This document shows positions 22,896 to 32,672 of a stretch of 60,000 nucleotides of DNA, in pieces; within the stretch, counting starts at the first letter, position 1, and each line of letters begins with the position of its first letter. Source of the stretch: Adiantum capillus-veneris (Eukaryota; Streptophyta; Polypodiopsida; Polypodiales; Pteridaceae); the NCBI GenBank assembly GCA_014529385.2, contig CM043948.1:77054291-77114290 (forward strand), given 5' to 3'. The notes below the pieces were generated by a model. The model did no database searches, had not been told where the DNA came from, and saw only the letters and a program-made list of their open reading frames with translations. A program made the translations under genes and the position numbers.

Positions 22896-25820
22896 ATGGT
22901 GCTCACAGACATCACAAATTGTTTGCTTCCACCACTACGTACTCCGAACACAAAAAGCATACATATTCACTTACCCACAACGTTTGCACCAAAGACCGAA
23001 TGTGAGGGTGATCAAAGATCATCACAGGAACAGCGCGTCGTTGGTGGTGAGACCAATGTTGATATTTGGGTGGACGTCCATTTGTACCCTTAAGATCCTA
23101 TAAGCTGATTCCATCCATCCTTTAATATCTTTTTGACATTTCTTCAATTTCTTGGGAGGGGAGAAGCAGGCTTGTTAGGCTATTGCAAGCGGTTGTGTAT
23201 GGGTGTAGGTGCTTCTTTGAATATGTGGATCCACAAATGTCAAGGTCTTCACCTCAAGACGGCGGCATTACAAGAGAGTGTTGCCTCTTTGGAGAGGGTG
23301 GTTGAAACTCTTCAACAACAAATGCAAGAAATGGAATCCCACATTATGAAGCTTACCAACACCATCACATACTTGAAAGAAACACCCCTTGGTGCAAGGG
23401 AACACAAACGCACATATTCATCCATTGAAACTCTTGTACATTCGGGTGGAGCATGCAAACGACGAGTGACAACCACAAGGTGATTTGGTCTTTACTTGCA
23501 TGATGCATTCTTAATTCACGCTATTTTCTAACATTTATTTTTATTGGTTGCTAGAAACTTCATCCAGGAGGCATGCGGTGGAACAAGCCAAGATGATCGA
23601 GTCAACCTTCTCACTAGTTGTCTCAATACCCAGGATGTGATTTCTATCTTCTAATCACCTGGAGATAAGCACACTAAAGATGCAGTCACCAAGGACCTTA
23701 TGTAAAAATTGAGAAATGTGGTTAGTGATGATGATGCCCAACAAGCTTGTGATGAGGTTGGAATCAGCACCAAAGCCTATCAGGCTATTTTTCAACTCAT
23801 AAAGCATGCCCTCAAAGAGAATGGCATTGTGAAAAACCTATTTTCCATTCCGCACAAGGTCAAACTCACAAAGACGGCCACAAACAAAGATGTGTTCTCC
23901 CACATTGGGACATACCTACACATTGAGGACATACCTACACAAAGATGTGTTCTCCCACAAGGGGAAAAGGTAAGAAACAATCTATAAGACCTTTGGAGAA
24001 GGGCTTCCCTTACACAATGTAGAACAATATTATTGTGGACCTTAGAAGACTTCAACAAGCCATCCTTAGATTTTACGAGTTGTCTGAAGAAGGTGACACA
24101 CTATACTTGTTTCTTTTGGTTTTGCTCTTATCATAGACTATGAAGTATAAGGTCTTGGCACTATTTATTTTGTAGTGCTTGGCACAAAGGTTGCTTTTGT
24201 GCTGAACTCGATGAGTGATAAATAGTGAAAGGTCAAAGGTTTGAGAGGCTAAGTGTCACTCTAAGGAATGAGGCCCTTTTGCAAACCAAGCAAAGGGATT
24301 CCCGTCTTTTAGCGTGCAATCAGAGAAAGATATTTGGTGGTTGGGTTCTATTGAGGTGCCCAAAGAGACCAATGGAATACTTTCATGTATTTTTGAGAGA
24401 ACTCCATGGATCACAGAAGAAAAACACTCCCAAATTGCAGGTCAGAAGTTGGAGGTTCAGGGTTTTGGTAGCTATGATGTGGAGTGGCACTTAGGTGGGG
24501 ACTTGAAGACCATAAAGTGTTTGATTGGCTGCAAACAAGGGGCTTCTTCTCTCATGCCTTGTCATTTTGCACTCGAGGCTATAAACCTAACGGATAAAAA
24601 TCACATAAGGGCACTGCAAAGGTCGGTTCCATGCTTCCATGGCAAGGGCATGGAGAACAAGGGTTGGATTATCGTGATGTCGGAGATGAAGGTAGAGAAT
24701 GGGAAGAGTCTATTCTGAGATGTCCCATGCTCAGTGCCCCAAACCGTGATCAAAAGGACCACACTTGGAATCCAATATTTCCATTTCCTCTATCAAATGT
24801 AAATTTTTGTACATTACACGCATTCATGCGCATTTTTGATAGGCTATTGAAGCTCCACATTGACTATGCTTTCACAATGAAACCATTGGAAAAGTCCTAG
24901 GAAGCGATCAAAAGAGTGGAGGTACTCTTGAACTCCATTGGTTGTCACGGTGGAAATGTGTCTATCGTTGCTGCAAAGAAGATAGGGGAGGTCCATGAAA
25001 TTGCTCAACAAGTATCAATGAGTGGACAAAAATCCAGACAATTCTTGAAGAAAGTTTCCCAAGGAAAGCAAGGTCGATATGTTGCTCAAAACAACTCCAA
25101 CTTGCAGGCAGGTAACCTTTGGGAGCTTTGAAAGGAGTTATGCAAAGCTACTATTGACCATGATTCAAATGGAAAGCTTGCAAACAAGCGCAAGCAAGTT
25201 TGGGCACATTTTGATAAAATGGTCAAGCTTATGGGCCTTAATAGCACAACAAAAGAACAACGCCAATCATTTCAAGAAGCCTTGGTGGATTTTACCAAGG
25301 TCTTCACCCTTTCTTGGGGTGAAAATAACATCACACATTACATGGTAAGCCATGTTACGTGGTGAACTTATTACAAGGGATTGTTTTCATTAAATAATGT
25401 GGATCGTTTACTCATGTGAATAGCATATCTTGTTTGCGCATGGTGAATTTTTTATACACAAATATGGATCACTTGAAATTTTTAGCACTCAAGGCATGAA
25501 GAAGTCCCATTATCGAGCAAGGGGGGTGTACTTCAAAAATACTTGACATGGTGGTGGAATGGTGCAATCCAATTATTTGGAGGAGATGTTCAACCGGTTT
25601 TTTTGCACAACATTTGCTCGTAAGCTCACAATGGAGCGTGTGCGACAATCCAAGATTGCTATTGAAGTGCAAAAATTGGAGTCGTCAAGAGCATAGCAAC
25701 AAGTGGAAAATGTCGCAAGGCCCCACCAAGCATGCTGCATGGCGCCAATGTAGAGTGCGACAAGGGTCAAAGTGGATGTTGCGCAAGTCACTACACGTGA
25801 ATGCAGGGTCCAACTCTTAA
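22896..25820 (+). pseudogene. Element A transposase, RAG1/Transib-like DDE family, broken
   Basis: The conceptual product aligns from end to end with the minus-strand transposase of element B. The amino end shares a short DIW motif, LLGY and a coiled coil before LKETP(L/I)G. The middle shares DEVGI..KAYQAI. A candidate first Asp lies in ELDE (needs a 1-bp repair near 24,209), and a second in VEWHLGGDLKTIKCLIG. Then follow FCTLHAFMRI and a carboxy segment with HILFAHG and GSLEIFSTQGMKKSHYRAR. Stops and frameshifts are numerous. The CxxC pair seen in B (YTCLYC) is lost, and the Glu that follows the HxxxxH motif is Lys here, so the copy is dead. One intron is likely at the GTAAG after 25,345 (ITHYM). 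Homology to RAG1/Transib is inferred from motif spacing only. Confidence 0.65.
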
Positions 25821-25893
25821 CAACATGTTCATTTACAAAATAATAGTTTTTTTCCAAAATTAGTGTGAACATGGCCCTTTTTAAATGGGCCCT

Positions 25894-25902
25894 TATAAAT
25901 AT
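25894..25902 (+). promoter_or_regulatory. TATA box of the element A histone gene
   Basis: CCTTATAAATATTTC lies 58-66 bp upstream of the ATG at 25960, a normal distance for a plant RNA polymerase II promoter. It supports a separate transcription unit for the histone-like gene, distinct from the transposase upstream. Confidence 0.55.
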
Positions 25903-25959
25903 TTCATGCTCTCATAAACGACTCATTTGTTTAGCACAGGTGAGCTCTTACCATAGCAA

Positions 25960-26836
25960 ATGGTGCACACCAAACAAACCACAAAAGAGCATCAACCTGC
26001 CAACAAAAACACCCTCCAAGGATGTGAAAAGTTGGCATGGCTTAAAGGGACAAGAAAACGGCCACGAACACCTGGCCGTTCTAGACACTCTTCTAGCAGT
26101 GGGCATGGTAGTAGGGCACAAGAGTCATCAAGGGTTGTAGAATCTTTCCGTCCTCAAGAAGAAACACCTAGAAGAAGAATGAAGCAATGCGTCCAGCACT
26201 GGAGAGATAGAGTCTGATAGGGAGGAGCATTCATGCTAGAAATCACAAGCAGGACCATCCAGGACTTGGGTGGTCCATACAAACACTAAATCAGAGACAG
26301 AGCCACCATGGTAGTGAGGTGATATACCGCACACACACCGGGTGCCCGTTGGGGGGAAGACACTGCATCGAGGCCAGGGAGATCTCCCCACACGACAAGA
26401 TCGGGAGCCAAGGGAAGAGGATGAATTAGAAGAGGCTGTAGATCCAACCCCTAAGCATGTAAACATGTGCAAGTCAAAGTTATTCAAGAAGCCTAAACGC
26501 CGCCAACCAGCAAATGTGCAAGTGACCCCAAGACAACCGCAGCGCTGCCGAAAAATAGCAAGGGAATTTGCAGAAATCCGACACTACCAGAAGACTATAG
26601 AGCTTTTAATTTGACTCGCCCCCTTTGCTTGCACAGTGAAGGAGGTGCTTCAAAGCTATGGAAATCAGTATAGAATGCAAGCAATAGTGATAGAGGCTAT
26701 TTAAGAAGCTACAGAAGTCCACATCATTTCAGCGTTGGAAGATACCAACCTATGTGCCATTCATGAAAAGCGAGTGACAATACAACCAAAAGATATGCAG
26801 CTTGCACGTCGATTGCGATGGGACTTTGAGCATTAG
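25960..26836 (+). pseudogene. Transposon-borne histone H3 variant with long N-terminal tail
   Basis: The start MVHTKQTTKEHQPANKNT matches the H3 tail (canonical ARTKQTARKST): Lys4, Gln5 and Thr6 are kept, while Arg8-Lys9 is changed to Lys-Glu. A long low-complexity tail with Ser/Arg and acidic stretches follows. The histone fold then aligns almost residue by residue: EIRHYQKTIELLI, then VKEVLQSYG, then [20 protein letters not shown], and the last helix [13 protein letters not shown] before TAG. Two stops in the fold sit where CGA (Arg) became TGA and CAA (Gln) became TAA. Both are C-to-T changes, as expected from deamination of methylated DNA. A frame change and stops also break the tail at 26,217-26,310. 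It is about 290 codons against 136 for host H3. It lies on the transposase strand, 140 bp downstream. A stray host H3 pseudogene is the alternative, but element B also has an H3-like gene. Confidence 0.8.
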
Positions 26837-27033
26837 CCAAAGTTACCCCTCTTTTTGTATTGCACACCCTTATCTTTGTAATGAGATGACTTTGCAATGA
26901 CAATATGATTAACAATTGTGTCTAATGTGTCTATTATCCATGTGTTTTGAGTTTATTGTTTCTGAACATAAAGAGTTAAATATAAATCAAACATTAAATT
27001 TTAGGGTATCCTATGTGGCAGACAAGCCTATGA

Positions 27034-27774
27034 AGTGCAAAAAAAATGGTGTCCACAAGGGTGCGCAAATGGCCCATCCATCAGTTTTGGATGGCCTATT
27101 TGCACGCCCTTGTGACCACCATTTTTTTTGCACTTTCAAGCTTTGTTTACCCCATAGGATACCCAAAAAGTTAACATATTGTGAAACCAAGTGTCCATGC
27201 AACATTAAATAAGATTCTTCAAATGTCCAATGTAATTTGGCCTTTTGGTGCAGGGAAGTATTAGCTAGAGCTGAAGGAGGTGATAGTGTGCTTGAAAACT
27301 TAAATTTTGAGTTGATCTCACCTTTTCTAGTGTCCTTGAGTGCAAACATAGGTTCCAAGTGCAAAAAAAGGGTGGCCACAAGGACGCGCAAATTGACCAT
27401 CCATCAGTTTTGGATTACCTATTTGCGCGCCCTTGTGGCCACCAATTTTTTTGCACTTTCAAGCATTGATTACCCCATAGGATACCAGAAAAGTTAACAT
27501 ATTGTGAAACCAAGTGTCTATGCAACATTAAATTAGGATTTTTCAATGTCCAATGTAATTGGGCCTTTTGGTGCAAGGAAGTATTAGGTAGAGCTGAAGG
27601 AGGTGATAGTATGCTTGAAAACTTAAATTCTGAGTTGATTTCACCTTTTCTAGTGTCCTTGAGTGCATAGGTTCAACATGCAAAAAAAAGGGTGGCCACA
27701 AGGGCGCGCAAATTGGCCATCCAAAACTGATGGATGGGCCATTTGCGCGCCCTTGTGGCCACCCTTTTTTTGCA
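27034..27774 (+). repeat. Three tandem ~322-bp units, each with a ~100-bp hairpin
   Basis: Near-perfect foldbacks lie at 27034-27134, 27358-27457 and 27679-27774. Each arm runs TGCAAAAAAA, then GGTGGCCACAAGGGCGCGCA, to a short loop, and then its inverse. The intervening ~220 bp are also repeated ('accccataggatacc', 'gtgaaaccaagtgt', 'gcttgaaaacttaaat'). The loop of the third hairpin (CCAAAACTGATGG) is the inverse of the loop in the first two (CCATCAGTTTTGG). The array sits between the element A histone gene and the left end of element B. Confidence 0.85.
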
Positions 27775-27873
27775 CTTGGTAGGCTTCTCTGCCCCCCAGG
27801 ATACTTTAAAAATATAGATTAAGTGAAAGCAATTGTTTTTTGCAGCATTACTTTAGAGAAACCACTTCTTTTC

Positions 27874-27902
27874 CATTAGGTCCAAAAACGACTCAAAAAG
27901 GG
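27874..27902 (+). repeat. Element B left terminal inverted repeat
   Basis: Starts CATTAGGTCC and ends CTCAAAAAGGG. It matches the reverse complement of 37682-37710 at 28 of 29 positions. Similarity continues weakly inward (both sides have a TAAGGAAT word within the next 30 bp). Confidence 0.75.
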
Positions 27903-28286
27903 TTGTTTGTTAATCTAAGGATTAAGGAATAGTCCAATAGTTATTTGACACATATACAAAAGTATGGCACTCTTGTCTCCTATATTGTGGGTTTTGGTGG
28001 TCCTATTTTGACGGCTGAAACTGCTATATTTGGGTGCTTTTGACGAGAGAGCTCATTAAATTTGCGGCTCAAAGTAATGAGGTCTCGTCTTTTATTCTAT
28101 TTTATATTTCACAAAAGCGTTGTCAAAAGATACGAAATCTATCTCAAAAGACTCTCAAAACAAGGGCATTAATGACAAATCACCTAGTTTTTTCAAACGT
28201 ATACCTTTCTCGCTCTCTCTAGTTTGTGAGAGGTTTAAGTCTTTCCGTCTATACTTTCTTTCTTCTTCTCTAATCTCTGAGTTTCC

Positions 28287-29543
28287 ATGGCATCTTTTGC
28301 ACGTCGCCCTTCACATAACATAACTTCTTGTGACTTTCATAACGTTAGAGAGGATGGTCTTTGGAAGCCAATATCTTTTCGTGTGAATGACTGGGTAACA
28401 ATGCTTCCTTCATGCAAAGGTGTACACAGAGTGAAGAGAACTAAACGCGGTAAAGTAAAAAACCATTGGAAAGGTCGTGTTCTTGCTTTCAAAGTGACCG
28501 ACAATGGCTGGCTAGATAAGGTTCAACATGTGTACATGGCCAAGGATATGGTGTTAGACTGGGAAGAACATCCCACACCTGCATTCTTACTGTAAGTACA
28601 AAAAAAACTATTTGATACAGTGAATTTTTCATTATCCCATTGTTTTTCTCACTTTTTGATTCCATTCCAGATATATTTCCTTCAACAGCTGTGGAATGGC
28701 AGTCTGTGGAGAGTCTAAGTGGGACATTCAAAGCAATGCATAAAGGGATTGCAGATGCTATGTATGCTGACAAGCCACCTTCCTTTTACAAAACAATGGA
28801 TTTGTTTGTCTATTTTGCATAATACAAAGTTCCATCACGAGAAGGGTGCATATGGAGAACTACATCAGTTACCCGTTCCCACCATAAGTTCACTTGACTG
28901 GGAAGCTCCTGATGCATGTACTATATCAAGCTTCAAATCCAAGATCAAAGAAGACATCCTTAAAGCTATGTCTCCGGGAAGGATATCAAGAAGGATTAAA
29001 GTTCAATGGTTCTTGCCTATACATGTCTTTGTGGCATGTTTCAAAACAATGGACTTGCAGAGGACAAAGACAATGTGGCTTAATAGAAGACTTTCGATGA
29101 CTGAACTGGATAATGTTCTTGGAGACGGATGAAGCACCAAAGAAACTTTCAATATTGGTGACAATATTAGTTGTAGAGTAAGCCCAAATTCTATGTCTAT
29201 CTCATATCAACTATGTCGTCAATCATTAGTTCTGGGCTACGACTATAGGAGATGGAGAAGCAAATTAGGTAGCTGGGTTCCTCTCGACTCTGAGGAAAAT
29301 TGTCCAGAGTTTGAACTAAAGGTCACAGTCCATCCACACACCGAGTATAGAAGCCTGATAGTAACAACAAATTGGAGACTAAATGATGTTAGAGAATCTC
29401 TTGAGTTTCTTGATGAAACATCTCCCGAGTATAGATTCAAAGTGGATGAGATTGTGGTGAGCACAAGGGTGGAGAATTCAACCTCTTGCATCACATGCCT
29501 TCCCCCAAAAAGAGTTGTATTTGAGCCACTTGCAAGGACTTGA
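28287..29543 (+). pseudogene. p1: conserved accessory protein of the transposon, frameshifted
   Basis: ATG at 28287 gives MASFARRPSHNITSCDFHNV. A minus-strand homologue in element C (40843-39659) starts MASCTSQRRPKDEVTAVACHN, and the two share landmarks throughout. These are an amino module (VNDWVTMLP, NHWKGRVLAFK) that faintly recalls BAH or Tudor-type chromatin readers, then SLSGTF, a Lys-rich helix, WFLPIHVFVACF, and a carboxy module with Y.YDRW..KLG.W.PL and NWRLNDVRESL. The last resembles a ubiquitin-like beta-grasp fold by pattern only. An intron at 28592-28670 (GTAAGTAC...CATTCCAG) is matched in position by one in C. Frame breaks near 28,820 and 29,132 disable this copy. The gene converges with the H3/Ulp1 unit, 228 bp away. 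Function is unknown. Confidence 0.6.
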
Positions 29544-29770
29544 AAAAACAAGTTCAATATTGTAATCATTTTGCAAATATATTTATCTTTTCTCTACCTT
29601 ATTGTGAACATTACTTATATTGTTTTAAACTTACATGACATCATGATACACATTAATGAATCGATAGTTGGTATTAAGTATTTGAAGTACAAAATTATGA
29701 ATCATCAAAGGGTATATATATGTTCATATGGACAAAATGAACAAAAGTGTACATAGATTTTGTGGAGTAA

Positions 29771-30448
29771 TCAATCATGAAACTCCACTTTTCTTTTTGC
29801 CTTAGAGGATTCTACATCCTCAGAGACCCTTTTTATTTTGTGTTCAGAAGGGGGTGAAAGTTCAGGAGTGGGTGGTGGTGGTGGCTTGGGCTCCTCAAGG
29901 CTTGGCAGGGGTTGGTGCTTTGGGCTCCTGAGGACTCGCTGGCTTGAGTGACTTGGCAACCTTCTTTGGCAACATGAATGGTAGCTTGAAAGGTGAGCTA
30001 GGTGCCTCCCACTTACTGTTCTTAAGTGTACGACGCTTTTGAACCTTGAATTTCAATGGTGAGTGGAATGGATGGCCCTTTGTATCTGCTCTTTTTTTGT
30101 AGGGCTCTTCTTCTTGGTGGGACTCTTCCCCTTGGCAGGGATCTTCTTCTTGGTGGGACTCTTCCCCTTGGCAGGGATCTTCTTCCTTGGGACTCTTCCC
30201 CCTGGCAGGACTCTTCTTGGCATGGCTCTTCTTTGTAGGACTCTTCTTGTGATCCTTTTTCTTTGTATGGATCTTCTTTGCAGGACTTTTCTTCTTCTGA
30301 TCCATTTCTTTGCATCCAAACCTTTGGTGGCTCTACCGTTCTTTGGTGGCAAAGGAGATTCTTGATCATTTGGATTTATTGATCTTTCCAAAACCATAGA
30401 AACAGCCTTCTCTCTCACCCACGTGACCCAAGACTCTGGATAGTCATG
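29771..30448 (-). pseudogene. SPKK-repeat basic tail of the H3/Ulp1 unit
   Basis: An exon starting after TTTTTTTAG reads LHDYPESWVTWVREKAV, then becomes a Lys-rich tail with repeated KSPTKK, KSPAKK and PAKGKSP units in two overlapping frames, from a 36-bp DNA tandem repeat. S/T-P-K-K repeats bind the minor groove of AT-rich DNA in linker histones (established for H1 tails). The end at 29771 follows a Pro-rich stretch and KIKRVSEDVESSKAKRK. At least two frameshifts are needed to keep one frame. If joined to the upstream parts, the product would be an H3 fold, a protease segment and a chromatin-binding tail in one chain. Confidence 0.5.
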
Positions 30449-30502
30449 CAACTAAAAAAAATAGAAAAAGGAATTAAAGGACATGAGTACATACATAAAA
30501 CA

Positions 30503-31490
30503 TCAAAATAAATACATGAGCCACACACTTACAGTGAGTGTAGTCATCCAGCACCTTGACTCAAGATATCTCCATGCATTGGCAAGCACCCTCCATCCAC
30601 AAGATGTTGAGTCTGTCTGTAAGGGCACTTTTTGATTGTAGTACTTGAAAGCTTCTATATTGTAATCCTTATTTGTGGTACTCAGGTGACCAACAATAAG
30701 TTTGGCAGCATTGCAAGAAGACATTGAATCAAAAAGCTACTAATAGAAAACAATGGGCCATCAAGCATATATTATGCTTCCTACTTACAGTTTACTTCTC
30801 CCATGGATACTTGACAATGAATTCATAAATATAATATCTTTCTCCAAAAGATTGAAGATAATAAGACTCCAATGTCCTCTACAAAAAAAATAACAATTAG
30901 CTAAGAATACCACAAAATGTTAAAAATAACATGTAGGGAGTTAAGATTTACACTTCAACATAGAGGTATAATATGTAATTGCAGGTCAGCATGTTAAAAT
31001 CTTCAAAAAAACTTGAAAGGGTTCCTTGCTTGTTAAAAAGGCACTGTGTCACTAGAGGGTCAAGTATGGAAATTTGCATAGCTAGAGCCTCTAGAAGATC
31101 CCTCATAAGACACCTGAAAAAGAAAACACAAGCCCCAATGAGCCCCTTGTGCCTGCCTTGCACATGCACTAATAATTAGCAAAGGAGCAACACATACCTG
31201 AGACAGATAAAGAGCACAGTGTCACCAAGCTCAATGTTGGTATTTACAAGCATACTTGTGTCTTGAGTGAATATGTCCAAATACGCCTCAGTATCTCCAA
31301 ACAAGGAGACATCCACCACCATTTGGCCTGTGACTTTTTCATAAAGAAGAGAGTTGGATGCTCTTAAAATTTTTTCTTGCTCTTTAAGGATAGCAGCCTC
31401 TGATATCATGTCTTGCTCCCTCTCAACCTCCTTTCCTGCATTGATATCCTGGGCCTTTCTTGTCTCATACTCATGTGTAACATCCTCAAT
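30503..31490 (-). pseudogene. Ulp1/C48-like protease segment, spliced (element B)
   Basis: The segment continues from the H3-like part. An acidic helical region (TRKAQDINAGKEVEREQDM) leads to an exon ending at CTCAG|GTATGTG. The next exon starts after TTCTTTTTCAG and keeps frame (LFICLRCLMRDLLEAL). Further on come an FDSM motif and VPLQTDSTSCGWRVLANAW. The Gln-x-Asp...Ser-Cys-Gly pattern is the oxyanion Gln and catalytic Cys of Ulp1/SENP (C48) cysteine proteases. The catalytic His position, expected as His-Trp before the beta strands, appears as Asn-Tyr (NYILYLYVE), so activity is doubtful. Four GT-AG introns of roughly 60-120 bp are proposed. Such proteases, which cleave SUMO-like modifiers, are known cargo of some plant transposons. 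The Cys box call is firm, the rest moderate. Confidence 0.6.
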
Positions 31491-31503
31491 GACAAGAATC
31501 TTT

Positions 31504-32004
31504 CTACTGCCTGGAAGGAGGGATGTTTAAAATTTGGAAGGCTCTAAGATCCTCACTAGGGATGAGCTCAAGAGCCTTATCAAACTTGTACCTTAGCCTT
31601 GACACAAGCACAAAATCTTTGCTCATAAGTATGACCCTGTGAGAAAATCTTTGCCCATAAGTGTGACCCTGTGAGAAAATGAAGTCTATGAGAAAATCCT
31701 CAGCAGCTTCCTGAAGGCACATCACATCTTGAGATTGCCACCTTATTGAGACAAAAGTTTTGATATTCATCATGCTTACAAGTCTATCTGATATCTCTTT
31801 GACAACTCTCATGAAAGAGAGCTTTGGAATCAGTAGACAAGTAGACTTTTGTGATTTCACCTGATAGTTCAATCTTTTTCTAGTAGTGGGCCTCTGACGA
31901 GGTAGTGGAGGCGGTGGTTTCTCTGGATCTTTCTCTAAATCATCTATTGTTGGACCAATTGGGGCTTGGTAGACCTTCCTTGCAGTCTGATTATTCCTCG
32001 CCAT
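31504..32004 (-). pseudogene. Divergent histone H3-like module (element B)
   Basis: The ATG at 32004 gives MARNNQTARKVYQAP, against the H3 start MARTKQTARKST: Arg2, Gln5, Thr6, Ala7, Arg8 and Lys9 are kept, but Lys4 is Asn. A Pro-rich insert precedes a recognisable histone fold. It runs SQKSTCLLIPKLSFMRVVKE (compare QKSTELLIRKLPFQRLVRE), then FVSIRWQSQDVMCLQEAAED (compare FQSSAVMALQEACEA), then HRVILMSKDFVLVSRLR (compare KRVTIMPKDIQLARRIR). A 32-bp tandem duplication at about 31,626-31,690 lengthens loop 2. An earlier in-frame ATG at 32028 would add eight residues, but 32004 gives the H3-like start. A TAG follows the fold at 31,504, and the Ulp1-like frame continues in another phase. Confidence 0.75.
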
Positions 32005-32023
32005 TAGGGTCACAAAACACCGC

Positions 32024-32544
32024 ACCACGCGATAGATGGGTCACCCACAACCTGCAAGATGTATCTATCGTGCCGTATGTGAAGCAAATGATATTGGGGA
32101 GAGACACCAACACGACGCAATAGAAGGGTGACCCACACTCTGGAGTATGTCCTTATCGCGTCGTATGTGAGCTTCAGACCTTTCAAACAAATCAAGCCAG
32201 AAGACCTGCACAACGCGATAGAGGACTCATCCACACTCTAGAACATGCACGTATCGCGTCGTATGTGAGCTTTGGATCTTCTCAATAAATCAAGCATGCA
32301 CGATGCGATAAAGGGCTCACCCAGACTTTAGACATGCCCGTATCACATCGTATGTGAAGCTTTGACCTTTCCAATAAATCAAGGCATAAGACCTGCACGA
32401 CGCGATAGTAGGTCCACCCACATGCTAGAATACATCCGGGTCGCGTCGTTTGTAAAGCAGCTGATCTTAGAAATGCAAAGTGGACAAACGCACGACGTGA
32501 TAGCTTGGCAACCCAATGTCTAGGACTAGCTCGTATCGCGTCGT
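32024..32544. repeat. Six tandem hairpins, left arm of the element B central promoter
   Basis: Six units, period 88-98 bp, each carry ACGACGCGATA (or a one- to two-base variant) and, about 30-42 bp later, its inverse TATCGCGTCGT. The starts are 32024, 32112, 32210, 32300, 32397 and 32492. The units also share 'caataaatcaag' and 'cacactctagaacatg' type spacers. The array begins right at the ATG of the H3-like gene and occupies its 5' leader. Mutations fall mostly at CpG (for example CGCG to CACA). Confidence 0.85.
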
Positions 32545-32672
32545 ATTGGGCGAGGATGGGTAGCGCGTGTCGGTGGAAGAAAGAATGTAGAAAGTGCCGA
32601 TGGGTCGATGGAAGTGCGGGTAGTTGAGGACGACACGATGCGAATGTGGGGTATGGAGGAAAGTAAAGAATG

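Noticed and set aside
25960-26836. Ordinary host histone H3 pseudogene that landed here by chance
   Set aside because: Not fully excluded, but the long extra tail, own TATA box, shared strand and proximity to the transposase, and a second H3-like gene in element B make transposon cargo more likely.
30056-30365. Plus-strand frames rich in Leu/Phe/Gly over the SPKK region
   Set aside because: They are antisense shadows of the Lys-Ser-Pro repeats on the minus strand.
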